A stretch of DNA of 64,000 nucleotides from Chitinophagaceae bacterium 26-R-25 (GCA_029906195.1 JARWSJ010000001.1:2852001-2916000); one strand, 5' to 3'. Numbered from the stretch's first letter, positions 8,369-17,332 are shown. Numbers and translations are program-made. Notes: generated by a model not told the origin, from the sequence alone.

Positions 8369-9628
8369 ATGATAAAAAAAATCCTTGCATCCTTTGTCCT
8401 GGCAGCCTCAACAACAAGTTTATTTGCGCTGCCTCCGGCGTTCCTCGTGCTAAAAAACAAAAGCACCCTGACCAGGGAAAATGAGCTGATCGTTGTTACA
8501 AGAAGCACACTTACATCAAAAGTGAAGAATCTTCAACCGGGTGAGTATTTGACTTTCTCAGTAAATGGCAAAACGATTCCGGCACAGTTTGATGATGTAG
8601 ATGGTGACGGCAAATGGGATGAAGCAGTGTTGGTTCTTTCTTTCGCAGCTAAAGAGAGCATTAAGTTGCAACTGCAAGCTTCCAAAAATCTGCCTGACTA
8701 TCAGCCCGTTTTTGCTCATGTAAGACAAAAACATAAAAACGCTGATCAAAGCTTTGGTCCGCTGGTGTTAAAGGACACGATGCCACTCAACAATCCTCCA
8801 ACAGATTTTTCGAAAGTTGTATTACCCCCATACCTTACGGAAGGACCTGCATGGGAGAATGATAAGGTGGCATTCCGACTATATTTTGATGCAAGAAATT
8901 GCAAGGATATTTACGGCAAACGTATTGGCGGTATGGTGATGGATACGGTTGGCGCTAATCCTAAAAACAGTTACCATAATTTTTCAAACTGGGGAATGGA
9001 TATCCTACGCGTTGGAAAGTCACTGGGCGCGGGCGCTTTGGCCATTCGCACCAAAACATCATCCAACTCCGACACGCTTATCCGGGTTGGTGGCAACATT
9101 ATAAAATCAGAAACATTTCATGTAGTAAGTGATGGCCCTTTACGTGCCATGTTCGACATGACATACTCCTGCGTCATCAACAACAAACCTTTCACCATAA
9201 CTGAACGCACCAGCATTTGGAAAGGTCAATATTTTTATCAGTCGGATCTTACCATTTCCGGACTTAGTGCTACTGATGAATTAGTAACCGGCATGGCTGA
9301 CTTTTATGAAAATAATGCCGAAGGTCTAAAAGCCAACAATCAAAACATTTATTATTCCTACGGCGCACAAAGTGAGAATAAAGACAAATTAGCGCTTGGA
9401 GTAAGCGTACCAAACAACAGCCACACCTACATGACAAATGCCAATACGTTGCAAAGTGAAATAAAGGATACATGGCTTGTTAGCCAACCTGTTAACAATG
9501 GCAAGCTGTCATTCCGGTTTTATGCGTTGTGGGAAAAAACGAATGCTGCATTTTCTTCGAAGGAAGGCGTTAGGGATTATTTCAACAAGGAGCTGGAGGC
9601 AATGGGGAGCCCTGTAGAAATTAGATAA
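8369..9628 (+). CDS. DUF4861 family secreted protein
   Basis: A 419-aa exported protein recognised as DUF4861, a family seen in Bacteroidetes polysaccharide-use loci. It starts with a signal peptide (MIKKILASFVLAASTTS, cleaved near ALP). The family-typical stretch is YHNFSNWGMDILRVGKSLG near residue 205, with DDVDGDGKWDEAV near residue 70. The ATG at 8369 is chosen over a TTG at 8357 because it places the signal peptide correctly. The enzymatic role is not clear to me; proximity to a PL8 lyase and sulfatase suggests a part in uronic-acid polymer breakdown. Its stop codon runs straight into a TTTGAAAA-type repeat. Confidence 0.75.
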   Translation: MIKKILASFVLAASTTSLFALPPAFLVLKNKSTLTRENELIVVTRSTLTSKVKNLQPGEYLTFSVNGKTIPAQFDDVDGDGKWDEAVLVLSFAAKESIKLQLQASKNLPDYQPVFAHVRQKHKNADQSFGPLVLKDTMPLNNPPTDFSKVVLPPYLTEGPAWENDKVAFRLYFDARNCKDIYGKRIGGMVMDTVGANPKNSYHNFSNWGMDILRVGKSLGAGALAIRTKTSSNSDTLIRVGGNIIKSETFHVVSDGPLRAMFDMTYSCVINNKPFTITERTSIWKGQYFYQSDLTISGLSATDELVTGMADFYENNAEGLKANNQNIYYSYGAQSENKDKLALGVSVPNNSHTYMTNANTLQSEIKDTWLVSQPVNNGKLSFRFYALWEKTNAAFSSKEGVRDYFNKELEAMGSPVEIR

Positions 9629-9645
9629 TTTGAAAATTTGAAAAT
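9627..9645. repeat. Short TTTGAAAA tandem word at the DUF4861 stop codon
   Basis: Two degenerate copies of a TTTGAAAA word start at the stop codon. The same word forms longer arms at 14396-14544 and 17333-17362. Confidence 0.6.
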
Positions 9646-9663
9646 GGAGTGTGCGGCGGCGTA

Positions 9664-9763
9664 TTTAACCGCAAAGAGCGCAAAGGTCGCGCAAAGAAAA
9701 CAAGGAGGTCTTTTGTGCATTCTTCGTTCCCTTTGCGCAACCATTGCGCTCTTTGCGGTTAAA
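9664..9763. repeat. Inverted-arm intergenic element, word GCAAAG
   Basis: Left arm 9664-9696 and right arm 9731-9763 pair over 33 nt with two mismatches. Each arm holds three GCAAAG words spaced 9-11 nt apart. The 34-nt centre contains TTTTGTGCATT. Confidence 0.85.
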
Positions 9764-9794
9764 CCCATCAGGCTGCCTGCTTAGGGTTATTGCG

Positions 9795-9802
9795 TATATT
9801 TG
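9795..9802 (+). promoter_or_regulatory. Candidate -7 box for map
   Basis: TATATTTG matches the Bacteroidetes -7 consensus TAnnTTTG and lies 55 bp before the start codon. No good -33 TTTG is seen. Confidence 0.4.
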
Positions 9803-9857
9803 ATGGTAGAGGGCGTTTCCCAGCACGCACTCAAATCGTAACGCAAACGGAAAAAAC

Positions 9858-10619
9858 ATGTCAATAACCAAGGAAGAAGAACTCACCGGAATGCAAAAAG
9901 TAAGCGAGGCAGTTGCGCACACCTTAAAGGAAATGAGCAATTATGCGCAGCCCGGCATGACGACGAAACAACTGGATGAGTATGGAGCAAAAATCCTTTC
10001 AGATTTCGGTGCAAAGTCTGCACCTTACGAAACTTATGGTTTTCCCGGTTGGACCTGCATAAGTGTAAACAATGAATTTTGCCACGGCATTCCATCGAAC
10101 AGAATACTGAAAGAAGGCGATTTGATCAACATAGATGTTTCAGCGGAACTGAATGGCTTTTGGTCAGACAATGGCAATTCGTTTGTGGTGGGTAAAGACA
10201 TTCATCAGCATCAAAAATTGGTAGACGCTTCAAAAGAGATTTTGCATAAAGCGATTTACAATATCAAAGGTGGTGTGCGTATTTCAGATGTAGGGCACTT
10301 GATAGAAACGGAAGCAAAAAAACGCGGCTTCAAAGTAATCAAAAACCTGACCGGTCACGGCATTGGCAGAAGCCTTCATGAAGCGCCAAGTGAAATAGCC
10401 AACTACAAAGACAAGTATAACCAAACAAGATTCAGAAAGAATTCCGTTGTTGCGATTGAAACATTTATTTCAACCACCTCATCTTATGCTGACACACTAA
10501 GCGACGGCTGGACAATGGTTGGAAAGAACGGTGGCTTTATGGCGCAACACGAACACACGATTGTAGTGACAGATGGCAAGCCGATTATTTTGACGGAAGG
10601 CAATGGTGTTTGGAATTGA
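9858..10619 (+). CDS. map: Type I methionine aminopeptidase
   Basis: Removes the initiator Met from new proteins in the cytoplasm. All five metal ligands are visible at the spacing of E. coli MetAP: Asp93 (NIDVSAELNG), Asp104 (FWSDNGN), His167 (LTGHGIGRSLHE), Glu201 (AIETF) and Glu232 (QHEHTIVV). The substrate-side His76 is in CHGIPS. At 253 aa it is a single pita-bread domain without zinc-finger or SH3 extensions. It is monocistronic, 65 bp before an unrelated membrane protein gene. Bacteroidetes often carry more than one MetAP, so this may not be the only copy. Confidence 0.92.
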   Translation: MSITKEEELTGMQKVSEAVAHTLKEMSNYAQPGMTTKQLDEYGAKILSDFGAKSAPYETYGFPGWTCISVNNEFCHGIPSNRILKEGDLINIDVSAELNGFWSDNGNSFVVGKDIHQHQKLVDASKEILHKAIYNIKGGVRISDVGHLIETEAKKRGFKVIKNLTGHGIGRSLHEAPSEIANYKDKYNQTRFRKNSVVAIETFISTTSSYADTLSDGWTMVGKNGGFMAQHEHTIVVTDGKPIILTEGNGVWN

Positions 10620-10684
10620 TTAATACGGCAACAGTCTAAACCCACACTTATAATCTATAACTTCATAATCCCAGTCCCTTAAAC

Positions 10685-11431
10685 ATGATTTACACTAACG
10701 ACGAAACAGACAAATCGATAAGACAAAAAAACTTCTTGTTATCTGTTTATGCGTTGCCCATTGCTGTGTCAGCTTCCCTTTGCGGTCTGATCTATCTGGC
10801 AACTTCTGCAAATTATCTTCCAAAGGAAGATGCGTTCTTTGGCTACATGACTTCACTATTTCCCGGCATCTTACTGTTTTCCCGTAACAGTAGAAACTGG
10901 TTGAAAATGCCCGATGGAACTTTTCATAACATTAAAGACATTGTACCAACAACCAAGATAAATATGACCGAACCGAGCCTGTATGAAGAAGAATATTTCT
11001 ATTCAAGAAAAGAAAAAATAACTTCAACACTTATGGGAGCCGGCCTTACTGTTGCCTCCGTGTGGTTAGCAACTAAAGGTTCAAAGAGTGTGTTGATCCC
11101 AGTTAGCATGGCTGCGGGGGGTATATTTATAGGCTATACAGGAATAAAAGGGCTGCTCGATAAATCAGCAACGCTAAAGCTTGCAACAACTGGGTTATGG
11201 ACAAAAAAATTAGGATTTGTTGATTACAACGATCTCGTAAAAGCGCAGGTTGTTCAAGACACAAGCGGAAAAACGCCGCAAACCATTTTAGAAATTTATT
11301 TGAAAGGAACGGTATTTGCTGAAGCGAACCAGCCAGATGAACGACTTAATTTAACTAATGTAGACGGTAAAGAGTACGTTGAAATGGTGTTGGTAAATTT
11401 AATGAACAAAAGACATGAAGTCCCCGCATAA
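10685..11431 (+). CDS. Hypothetical membrane protein
   Basis: Not recognised. The 248-aa protein has four likely membrane segments: about residues 17-38 and 48-65 at the N-terminus, and two more between about 115 and 157 (LMGAGLTVASVWLA and VSMAAGGIFIGYTG). A soluble loop of about 50 residues separates the pairs. The C-terminal 90 residues look like a small cytoplasmic domain with beta-strand character and the conserved-looking NLTNVDGKEYVEMVLVNL. It follows map in the same direction and ends at a strong terminator. Confidence 0.65.
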   Translation: MIYTNDETDKSIRQKNFLLSVYALPIAVSASLCGLIYLATSANYLPKEDAFFGYMTSLFPGILLFSRNSRNWLKMPDGTFHNIKDIVPTTKINMTEPSLYEEEYFYSRKEKITSTLMGAGLTVASVWLATKGSKSVLIPVSMAAGGIFIGYTGIKGLLDKSATLKLATTGLWTKKLGFVDYNDLVKAQVVQDTSGKTPQTILEIYLKGTVFAEANQPDERLNLTNVDGKEYVEMVLVNLMNKRHEVPA

Positions 11432-11433
11432 CG

Positions 11434-11465
11434 AAGCCGGCAGTCTATTTGCCGGCTTTTGTTTT
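11434..11465 (+). terminator. Rho-independent terminator
   Basis: Perfect 9-bp stem AAGCCGGCA/TGCCGGCTT (11434-11442 with 11450-11458), 7-nt loop, then TTGTTTTAT. It ends the transcript of the 10685-11431 gene. Confidence 0.85.
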
Positions 11466-11502
11466 ATTTGAATGTTTGCTTACAGTTTAAAAACCAAACT
11501 CC

Positions 11503-13230
11503 CTACAAACTCGATGAGGACTGTATCTGCACATCAGCATACTTCCACGCCTTATCAAACCTCGCTTTCACACGTTGTGCCTCTGCAGTTTTTCCCTGCT
11601 TTTGAAGTGCCTGGTAAAGACCGATAAGGGCCCAGCCATTTTCTTTGTATCCATTCAAATCTTCGAGGTATATTTTTTCTGCTTCGCTATATTTTCCTGC
11701 TTCGAGTAATGCAGCACCAAGGTGATGACGAATGGAGAAAAACCAGTCAGGAGGTTCGTTGTAGTTCAAATTGTCTTCAATGGCAATAGCCTGCCTGAAT
11801 GCGGCAAACGATTGGTCGTATTCTTTTTTTCTTCGGTGTACTTCTGCCGTAAGCGTGTTCAATGCTATGTGCACAATGTCTTCTGCGCTGTTAATGTTCC
11901 AGATTGAAATTTGCTTTAGCGAAGAATCTTTCGCCAGCTCCTTCAATTGCAAAAGTTCGTTTTCTGCTTTTGCCATGTCTTTCTTTCCGAGATACGCCAT
12001 ACCTCTTGCATACAATAGAATTGCACGAGGATAAACGAGATCCTTGTCCAATGGCTTTATGTTGAGAATGGTGTCCCACATGCTAAACTTGACTGCAATG
12101 AAATAGGGAATGCTATAGTAGTGTTGCAACGTTCCCCACATTGGTTGCTTCATAATGCTGGTGGCAGTATTTTCCTGCAGCTTTTGTGCAGCAGTCCAAG
12201 CCAGCTTTGAGTTTCCTTCGTAGGTTGCCGTAGCCGCCAGGTAATGCCAGTTGTGCGGATAATAGCCAAGCGGATAAGCCCCTTGCGCATGACAGGTTGT
12301 TAAATAATTGCTATCTACTTTTACGGCCTCGATATTCGCAAGGGAACCCAGATGATAATCACCCGTCCAAATGTAAATGTGGGATGGCATATGAACCAGG
12401 TGGCCCGAGCCAGGCACCAATGTCATCAACAGGTTGGCACTTGCAAGCCCTCTCTCCGGATGTTTCGAGGCCTCCACTGCATGAATATAAAAATGCGGCG
12501 CACCGGGATGTTTTGGATATAACTTGATCAGCTTTTCAAGTACAGTAACTATTTCCGGAGTCCATGGCTTCGGCTCTCTTGTTTTTTTATCATACATATC
12601 CCATGGATGCATATCCATTAACGATTCAGCATACAATGCGCTGATATCAGGATCGGTAGAGTATCTATCATACACTTTTTTCATAGCGGCCGAATAGGCA
12701 CTATCAAGGTGGCTGCGATCTTTAGGCGGCTCGGCAGCGTAGCGATATGTTAACGCCTGAATAAGTGCTTTTTCTTTTTCGGTACTGTTGTTGGAAAGCG
12801 AAACGGCCTTCTGGCAAGCTTTGTAGGCCCGCTGATAATTATCATCCTCCATGCCTGCATTGTAATTGGGTCCAAGCACCAAAGCAAAGCCCCAGTAGGC
12901 CATGGCGCAGTTGGAGTCGAGGCGCGATGCTTCAAAAAACGACCTGGCGGCTTCTGCATGGTTGAAGCCATAAGACAACATCATGCCCTGGTTAAAGTAT
13001 TCCTGCGCTTCTTTGTTGCTCGTGGAAATTTTAAAATCAATTCCTTCAAGGCCCTTTAGTTTGGGAGCTTTCGTACCCGAAGTGTACCAGGCTTTGTCGG
13101 TTGTTTGCGGAACGGCACAACCAACTGGGTTTTGTTTTGCAGACACCGTTTTGTCGTCTGTTTTTTTTGCTGGTTCATTACAGGCAGTGGCAAGCAGAAC
13201 CAAAGCAAAACAGTAATAGCGTTTTCTCAT
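11503..13230 (-). CDS. TPR-repeat lipoprotein
   Basis: A 575-aa predicted lipoprotein with a signal sequence and lipobox LLATAC (Cys17). The mature part is mostly helical with tetratricopeptide-like repeats: EYFNQGMMLSYGFNHAEAARSFFEASRLDSNCAMAYWGFAL-type units (first about residues 75-120) and again near the C-terminus (AAFRQAIAIEDN, GAALLEAGKYSEAEKIYLED). A middle region with HPGAPHFYIHAVE and HMPSHIYIW is characteristic of a bacterial TPR family of unknown role. The start at 13230 gives the lipobox; 13263 would bury it. It probably acts in the periplasm or at a membrane face as a scaffold. No operon partner. Confidence 0.75.
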   Translation of the reverse strand: MRKRYYCFALVLLATACNEPAKKTDDKTVSAKQNPVGCAVPQTTDKAWYTSGTKAPKLKGLEGIDFKISTSNKEAQEYFNQGMMLSYGFNHAEAARSFFEASRLDSNCAMAYWGFALVLGPNYNAGMEDDNYQRAYKACQKAVSLSNNSTEKEKALIQALTYRYAAEPPKDRSHLDSAYSAAMKKVYDRYSTDPDISALYAESLMDMHPWDMYDKKTREPKPWTPEIVTVLEKLIKLYPKHPGAPHFYIHAVEASKHPERGLASANLLMTLVPGSGHLVHMPSHIYIWTGDYHLGSLANIEAVKVDSNYLTTCHAQGAYPLGYYPHNWHYLAATATYEGNSKLAWTAAQKLQENTATSIMKQPMWGTLQHYYSIPYFIAVKFSMWDTILNIKPLDKDLVYPRAILLYARGMAYLGKKDMAKAENELLQLKELAKDSSLKQISIWNINSAEDIVHIALNTLTAEVHRRKKEYDQSFAAFRQAIAIEDNLNYNEPPDWFFSIRHHLGAALLEAGKYSEAEKIYLEDLNGYKENGWALIGLYQALQKQGKTAEAQRVKARFDKAWKYADVQIQSSSSL

Positions 13231-13296
13231 GCTGATAGTTTTAGCATACTGGCTAATGTACAAAAGCTAATTAATAAAACGAAACGGGTGAGAAAG

Positions 13297-13337
13297 CACA
13301 CTGATAACGCTGATTTGACTGATTTGCACTGATTTTT
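13297..13337. repeat. Single-arm repeat, word CTGATTTG
   Basis: Degenerate tandem CTGATTTG-type words, also found at 17368-17407 and 54625-54759. No inverted partner is seen nearby. Confidence 0.65.
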
Positions 13338-13424
13338 TCCCACAGTTCAACTGCATTTCTAATTTATCGAAGCTACGTTCGAAAGAAACAAAGGCTGCGA
13401 CATATTGTTAACTAAGCGACCATG

Positions 13425-13473
13425 ATTCCTAATTCCTAATTCCTAATTCCTAATTCCTAATTTCCAATTCCTC
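13425..13473. repeat. ATTCCTA heptamer array
   Basis: About six 7-nt units in a row, the most regular array before the SDR gene. Together with the 13297-13337 repeat it is the only visible content of the 346-bp gap between the TPR lipoprotein and the SDR gene, apart from presumed promoters. Confidence 0.8.
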
Positions 13474-13576
13474 TGAATTATACCAATTAAACCTTGCGCG
13501 GTACAAATTTTAGAACAATGACTTCGTGAATTTTGTAATCTCTGAATGGATTTTGAAATAATTAAAAACATAAGAA

Positions 13577-14368
13577 ATGGATCTACAACTGACAAACAAA
13601 AAAGCATTGGTAACAGGTTCTACTGCGGGCATTGGTTTCGCTATTGCAAAACAGCTTGCGGCAGAAGGAGTTATTGTGACGATCAACGGACGCACGCAAA
13701 AAAGAATTGATGATGCAATCGCAACTATTAAAAAAGAAATTCCTTCTGCGAAAGTGTCGGGTGTTGTTGCAGATTTTCAAAAGCCAGAACACATCACTAA
13801 CCTAACAAAACAATTACCCGAAGTGGATATTCTGGTCAACAACGTTGCAGTTTTCAATCCGCAGGATTTTGTTGATATCCCTGATGAAGAATGGCAACGC
13901 TTTTTTGACATCAACATCATGAGTGGTGTGCGCTTGTCTCGTTTTTATTTGCCTAAAATGTTGTCAAAAAACTGGGGGCGGATCATTTTCATTTCGAGCG
14001 AATCTGCATTAAACATACCAGAAGAAATGGTTCACTATGGCATGACGAAAACGGCGCAACTGGCCATCAGCCGTGGCATTGCTGAAACTACCAGGGGAAC
14101 AAACGTTACTGTTAACTCCATTTTGCCGGGACCAACAAGTTCTGAGGGTGTAAGTGATTTTGTTGATCAACTTGCGCAATCAAAAAACATGACGAAGGCT
14201 GACATGGAAAAAGAATTCTTCAAGTCCGCCAGGCCAAGTTCAATTTTGCAGCGCTTTACTACGCCGGATGAAATAGCGAATCTTGTTGTGTATGTTGCGA
14301 GTCCTCTTTCAAGTGCCACAAATGGCGCAGCCCTGAGAGCGGATGGTGGAGTGTATAAAAGCATATGA
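13577..14368 (+). CDS. SDR family oxidoreductase
   Basis: Classical short-chain dehydrogenase/reductase, NAD(P)-dependent. The dinucleotide-binding motif TGSTAGIG lies at residues 13-20, NNVA near 88-91, the Ser cluster ISSES at 139-143, and the catalytic YGMTK (Tyr154, Lys158). The 263-aa length is normal. The basic GRTQKR after the second strand suggests NADP preference. It resembles uncharacterised 3-oxoacyl-ACP reductase-like SDRs, but the substrate cannot be inferred. Monocistronic, between repeat elements. Confidence 0.85.
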   Translation: MDLQLTNKKALVTGSTAGIGFAIAKQLAAEGVIVTINGRTQKRIDDAIATIKKEIPSAKVSGVVADFQKPEHITNLTKQLPEVDILVNNVAVFNPQDFVDIPDEEWQRFFDINIMSGVRLSRFYLPKMLSKNWGRIIFISSESALNIPEEMVHYGMTKTAQLAISRGIAETTRGTNVTVNSILPGPTSSEGVSDFVDQLAQSKNMTKADMEKEFFKSARPSSILQRFTTPDEIANLVVYVASPLSSATNGAALRADGGVYKSI

Positions 14369-14395
14369 CTAAATGGTACGCAAGGGACAACAGGT

Positions 14396-14544
14396 GAATT
14401 TGAAAATTTGAAGATTTGAAAATTCTTTGTGCGTGGCATTCCTAATGCAAATTAAACAGCCCGCTGTGCAAAAATAAATGAACTCTACGTTGCGATCAGC
14501 ACGGGATCATTTTCAAATCTTCAAATCTTCAAATTTTCAAATTG
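14396..14544. repeat. Inverted-arm intergenic element, word TTTGAAAA/TTTGAAGA
   Basis: Left arm 14396-14424 and right arm 14511-14544 are inverted copies of degenerate 7-8 nt TTTGAAnA words. The centre begins with CTTTGTGCGTGGCATT (14425-14440), also present almost unchanged in elements at 15031 and 25993 whose arms use a different word. Confidence 0.8.
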
Positions 14545-14546
14545 AC

Positions 14547-14554
14547 TACATTTG
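14547..14554 (+). promoter_or_regulatory. Candidate -7 box for the VOC gene
   Basis: TACATTTG fits TAnnTTTG, 24 bp before the ATG at 14579 and just outside the right arm of the repeat element. Confidence 0.4.
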
Positions 14555-14578
14555 ACACCAAACAAAAACCATTTAAAC

Positions 14579-14995
14579 ATGAAAGCATTTGATCCATATT
14601 TAGCATTCAACGGCAATTGCCGTGAGGCGATGGAGTTTTACCAAAAAGCATTTGGTGGTGAGTTGAAAATTATTACTTACGGAGAAGCTCCCGGTGGCAA
14701 TCAATCAGGAGATGATAAAGACCTTATAATGCACGCCCAGTTGGTGAAAGACGGTGTTACATTAATGGCTTCTGATGGCATGGGAGATAACAAAGTAACA
14801 TTCGGTTCATCTGTTTCTGTTTCGCTTCAGTGCAGCAGCAAAGAAGAAACAGATACCTTCTTTAAAGGCCTTACTGATGGCGCTAAAATAACAATGCCTT
14901 TACAAGATACTTTCTGGGGCGCTTACTTTGGTATGCTGACGGATAAGTTTGGAATACATTGGTTGTTGAATTATGATAAACCTGCTGCGCAGTAG
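14579..14995 (+). CDS. VOC family protein (PhnB-like)
   Basis: 138-aa vicinal-oxygen-chelate fold protein with two beta-alpha-beta-beta-beta modules. The N-terminal DPYLAFNGNCREAMEFYQKAFGGEL and C-terminal WGAYFGMLTDKFGIHWLLNY blocks are typical of the PhnB/glyoxalase-like family often labelled 3-demethylubiquinone methyltransferase-like. Function in this subgroup is generally unknown. The ATG at 14579 is preferred to an upstream TTG at 14552 because the latter overlaps the candidate promoter. Confidence 0.85.
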   Translation: MKAFDPYLAFNGNCREAMEFYQKAFGGELKIITYGEAPGGNQSGDDKDLIMHAQLVKDGVTLMASDGMGDNKVTFGSSVSVSLQCSSKEETDTFFKGLTDGAKITMPLQDTFWGAYFGMLTDKFGIHWLLNYDKPAAQ

Positions 14996-15000
14996 CGCAA

Positions 15001-15144
15001 TTGAGAATTAGGAATTAGGAATTAAGAATTCTTTCTGTGCGTCATTGTACACTGTTCAATACGCCGCATTGAACAGTGTACAATAGAAAAGTGATGCAGC
15101 ACATGAACAATTCTTAATTCCTAATTCCTAATTCTTAATTCCTC
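15001..15144. repeat. Inverted-arm ATTCCTA element with perfect central hairpin
   Basis: Outer arms of AATTAGG-type heptamers (15003-15030) and ATTCCTA-type heptamers (15107-15144) face each other. In the centre a perfect 17-bp inverted repeat pairs 15044-15060 with 15068-15084 around ACGCCGC. The core word CTTTCTGTGCGTCATT is at 15031-15046. The element fills the gap between two convergent genes. Confidence 0.85.
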
Positions 15145-15145
15145 T

Positions 15146-16150
15146 CTAATGATTCACCAATTTCATCCCACCATCACTATACCTCTGGCCCACATCGGGA
15201 TATTTGTTTAGTAATTCATTAATGGCCTGCAAGTCTGCCGCCGATAATTTTATATCTACTGCACCGGCATTTTCCTGCAAATATTTTCTCTTCTTCGTTC
15301 CCGGAATCGGGATGATATCATCGCCTTGTGCCAGCACCCAAGCCAATGCTAATTGGGCCGGTGTCCAGTTTTTACTTTTCGCAAAGTCTGCGAATGCATT
15401 TGCAAGCTGAACGTTGTTGTCTGCGTGTTCATCACTAAAACGTGGAAGCGTTCTGCGAAAATCCGTTTCATCCAGTTTGGAGAAATCATTGACTGTTGCA
15501 GTTACCAAACCTCTTGCCAGCGGACTATAAGGAACGAATGTGATGCCCAATTCGCGGCAGGTGGGCAATATTTCATTTTCCACATCGCGGGTAAGCAAAG
15601 AGTATTCGCTCTGTAATGCAGCTATGGGATGCACTGCATGTGCCTTGCGCAATGAAGCTGCAGATGCTTCGGAAAGACCGAGGTATTTTACTTTACCTTC
15701 TTTTACCAAATCTGCCATCGCTCCCACCATGTCTTCTACCGGCACATTCGGATCAATGCGGTGTGCATAGTACAAATCAATGGTGTCTATCTTTAAACGT
15801 TTCAAACTGGCTTCAACAGCTGTTTTGAGATAAGCAGGTGACCCATCGAAATAAGCACCGCCAGTTCCCGGATATTTTGCAGCATCTTCCCTTAAGCGGA
15901 AGCCGAATTTTGTGGCAATGAAAACTTTATCACGATTTGGCACCAATACTTTTGATATAAGCTCTTCATTTTTCCCCTGGGCATACATGTCTGCTGTATC
16001 CCAAAAATTAATTCCCAGTTCAAGTGCTTTGTGTAACGTAGCAATTGATTCTTCGTCATCCACGGGACCATAGGCAAAGCTCATTCCCATGCAACCCAAA
16101 CCTATCGCCGATAATTTCTCTGATGTTTTTCCAAGATTCCTGTATTGCAT
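15146..16150 (-). CDS. Aldo/keto reductase
   Basis: NADPH-dependent carbonyl reductase of the AKR superfamily, (beta/alpha)8 barrel. The catalytic tetrad is visible: Asp51 and Tyr56 ([11 protein letters not shown]), Lys81 (ATKFGF) and His130 (DLYYAHR). The cofactor end shows [15 protein letters not shown] near residue 285. The overall pattern ([13 protein letters not shown]) is that of the AKR13-like pyridoxal/quinone-reductase type. 334 aa is normal. An AraC regulator lies upstream on the same strand, 260 bp away across a repeat element, and may control it. Confidence 0.88.
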   Translation of the reverse strand: MQYRNLGKTSEKLSAIGLGCMGMSFAYGPVDDEESIATLHKALELGINFWDTADMYAQGKNEELISKVLVPNRDKVFIATKFGFRLREDAAKYPGTGGAYFDGSPAYLKTAVEASLKRLKIDTIDLYYAHRIDPNVPVEDMVGAMADLVKEGKVKYLGLSEASAASLRKAHAVHPIAALQSEYSLLTRDVENEILPTCRELGITFVPYSPLARGLVTATVNDFSKLDETDFRRTLPRFSDEHADNNVQLANAFADFAKSKNWTPAQLALAWVLAQGDDIIPIPGTKKRKYLQENAGAVDIKLSAADLQAINELLNKYPDVGQRYSDGGMKLVNH

Positions 16151-16245
16151 AAATATAAATTTTACGAGAACAAATGTATTCTACAGGAGCGGGTGGGTGT
16201 TAATAGATTTCAAACAGAAAATTATAAAATTCAAACAAGAGAAGG

Positions 16246-16406
16246 GACGCAGATTATCATGATTGTCATGATTAGTCATGATACATGTTTTGAATAAAAT
16301 AATTTACCTCTTAAATGTCGTCCCTGATAAATTTACAAAACATTGCACTACTATCTTTATTAATAAAATCTTATCAAATCATGATAATCATGATAATCTG
16401 TGTTCC
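16246..16406. repeat. Inverted-arm intergenic element, word TCATGATTG
   Basis: Left arm 16246-16273 and right arm 16377-16406 are inverted near-copies with 9-nt TCATGATTn words preceded by CAGATTA. The right arm ends four bases from the AraC stop codon. Confidence 0.8.
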
Positions 16407-16409
16407 TAT

Positions 16410-17303
16410 TCATCTGAATGCCTTCGGCACTTCACTTGTCTGTTTTTTGAAGAAGTTGTTAAAATACGCGGGGTATTCGAAGCCGAGCGAGTAGGCTATT
16501 TCGGAAATGTTCCAGTCAGTGTGTTTTAGCAGGGCCTTTGCTTCGCGGACGATGCGGTCGGCTATGTGTTCGGTGGTGGTTTTGCCGGTTAGTTTTTTTA
16601 CCGTGCGGTTCAAGTGATTGACATGCACGGACAACCTGGTTGCGTAATCGGCAGCCGTTTTGAGTTGCAAAATATGATCGGGCGAATCGATGGGAAATTG
16701 CCGCTCGAGCAGTTCCATGAATAACGACACAATGCGCTCAGCGGCGTTGCTGTGCCTGAAATAAGAATCTGCGGGTTGCAGCTTCAATGCTTCGTGAATA
16801 AGCAGATTGATGTAGTTGCGCAGCAGATCGTATTTATAAATATATTCGGATTCTATTTCGCAAAGCATTTTTTCGAAAATAGCGCTTACTTCTTCTACCT
16901 GCTTGCTGCTCAAAAAATAGACAGGATCACCTCCTATTCTGAAAAACGGTGAATCGTGTATCCGCTGCGGTGTATCTATAAAACTGTCTGTAAAAAGACA
17001 AAAATAACCAAACTGATCTGGCGACAATGCTTCCCATGCATAGGGAACATTCGGGTTTGAAAACACCAATGCATCGCTGTTTATTTCAATTCCTTTGTTG
17101 GCATAGTACAAAGTACCTTTACCAATGATGAGTGAGATTTTATAAAAATCCCTCCTGTTGTATGGCGTATATGATTTGCACAAATAATCATTTCTGCGGT
17201 AAACGTTGAAGCGTCCGGCATCCTTGTTTACAATCGACCGTTCAGTGGCTTTCTCATCCCCTATCCTTTTATAAAATTCCTGAACCGTTTCTGATTTACT
17301 CAT
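16410..17303 (-). CDS. AraC family transcriptional regulator
   Basis: 297-aa DNA-binding regulator. The N-terminal two thirds is a cupin-like sensing domain (GKGTLYYANKGIEINSDALVF near 80). The C-terminal domain has two helix-turn-helix units, the second shown by LLKHTDWNISEIAYSLGFEYPAYFNNFFKKQTSEVPKAFR-type sequence at about 255-297, ending right at the second HTH. The effector is unknown. It could act on the aldo/keto reductase gene downstream on the same strand. Confidence 0.88.
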   Translation of the reverse strand: MSKSETVQEFYKRIGDEKATERSIVNKDAGRFNVYRRNDYLCKSYTPYNRRDFYKISLIIGKGTLYYANKGIEINSDALVFSNPNVPYAWEALSPDQFGYFCLFTDSFIDTPQRIHDSPFFRIGGDPVYFLSSKQVEEVSAIFEKMLCEIESEYIYKYDLLRNYINLLIHEALKLQPADSYFRHSNAAERIVSLFMELLERQFPIDSPDHILQLKTAADYATRLSVHVNHLNRTVKKLTGKTTTEHIADRIVREAKALLKHTDWNISEIAYSLGFEYPAYFNNFFKKQTSEVPKAFR

Positions 17304-17332
17304 TGTGTAAATTTATAAAAATCAAACAAGGA

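Noticed and set aside
9665-9940. Minus-strand frame of 91 codons before map
   Set aside because: Lies on the GCAAAG repeat and the map start; no recognisable protein features.
13425-13473. Heptamer arrays considered as a CRISPR array
   Set aside because: Units are 7 nt with no spacers, and no cas gene is present.
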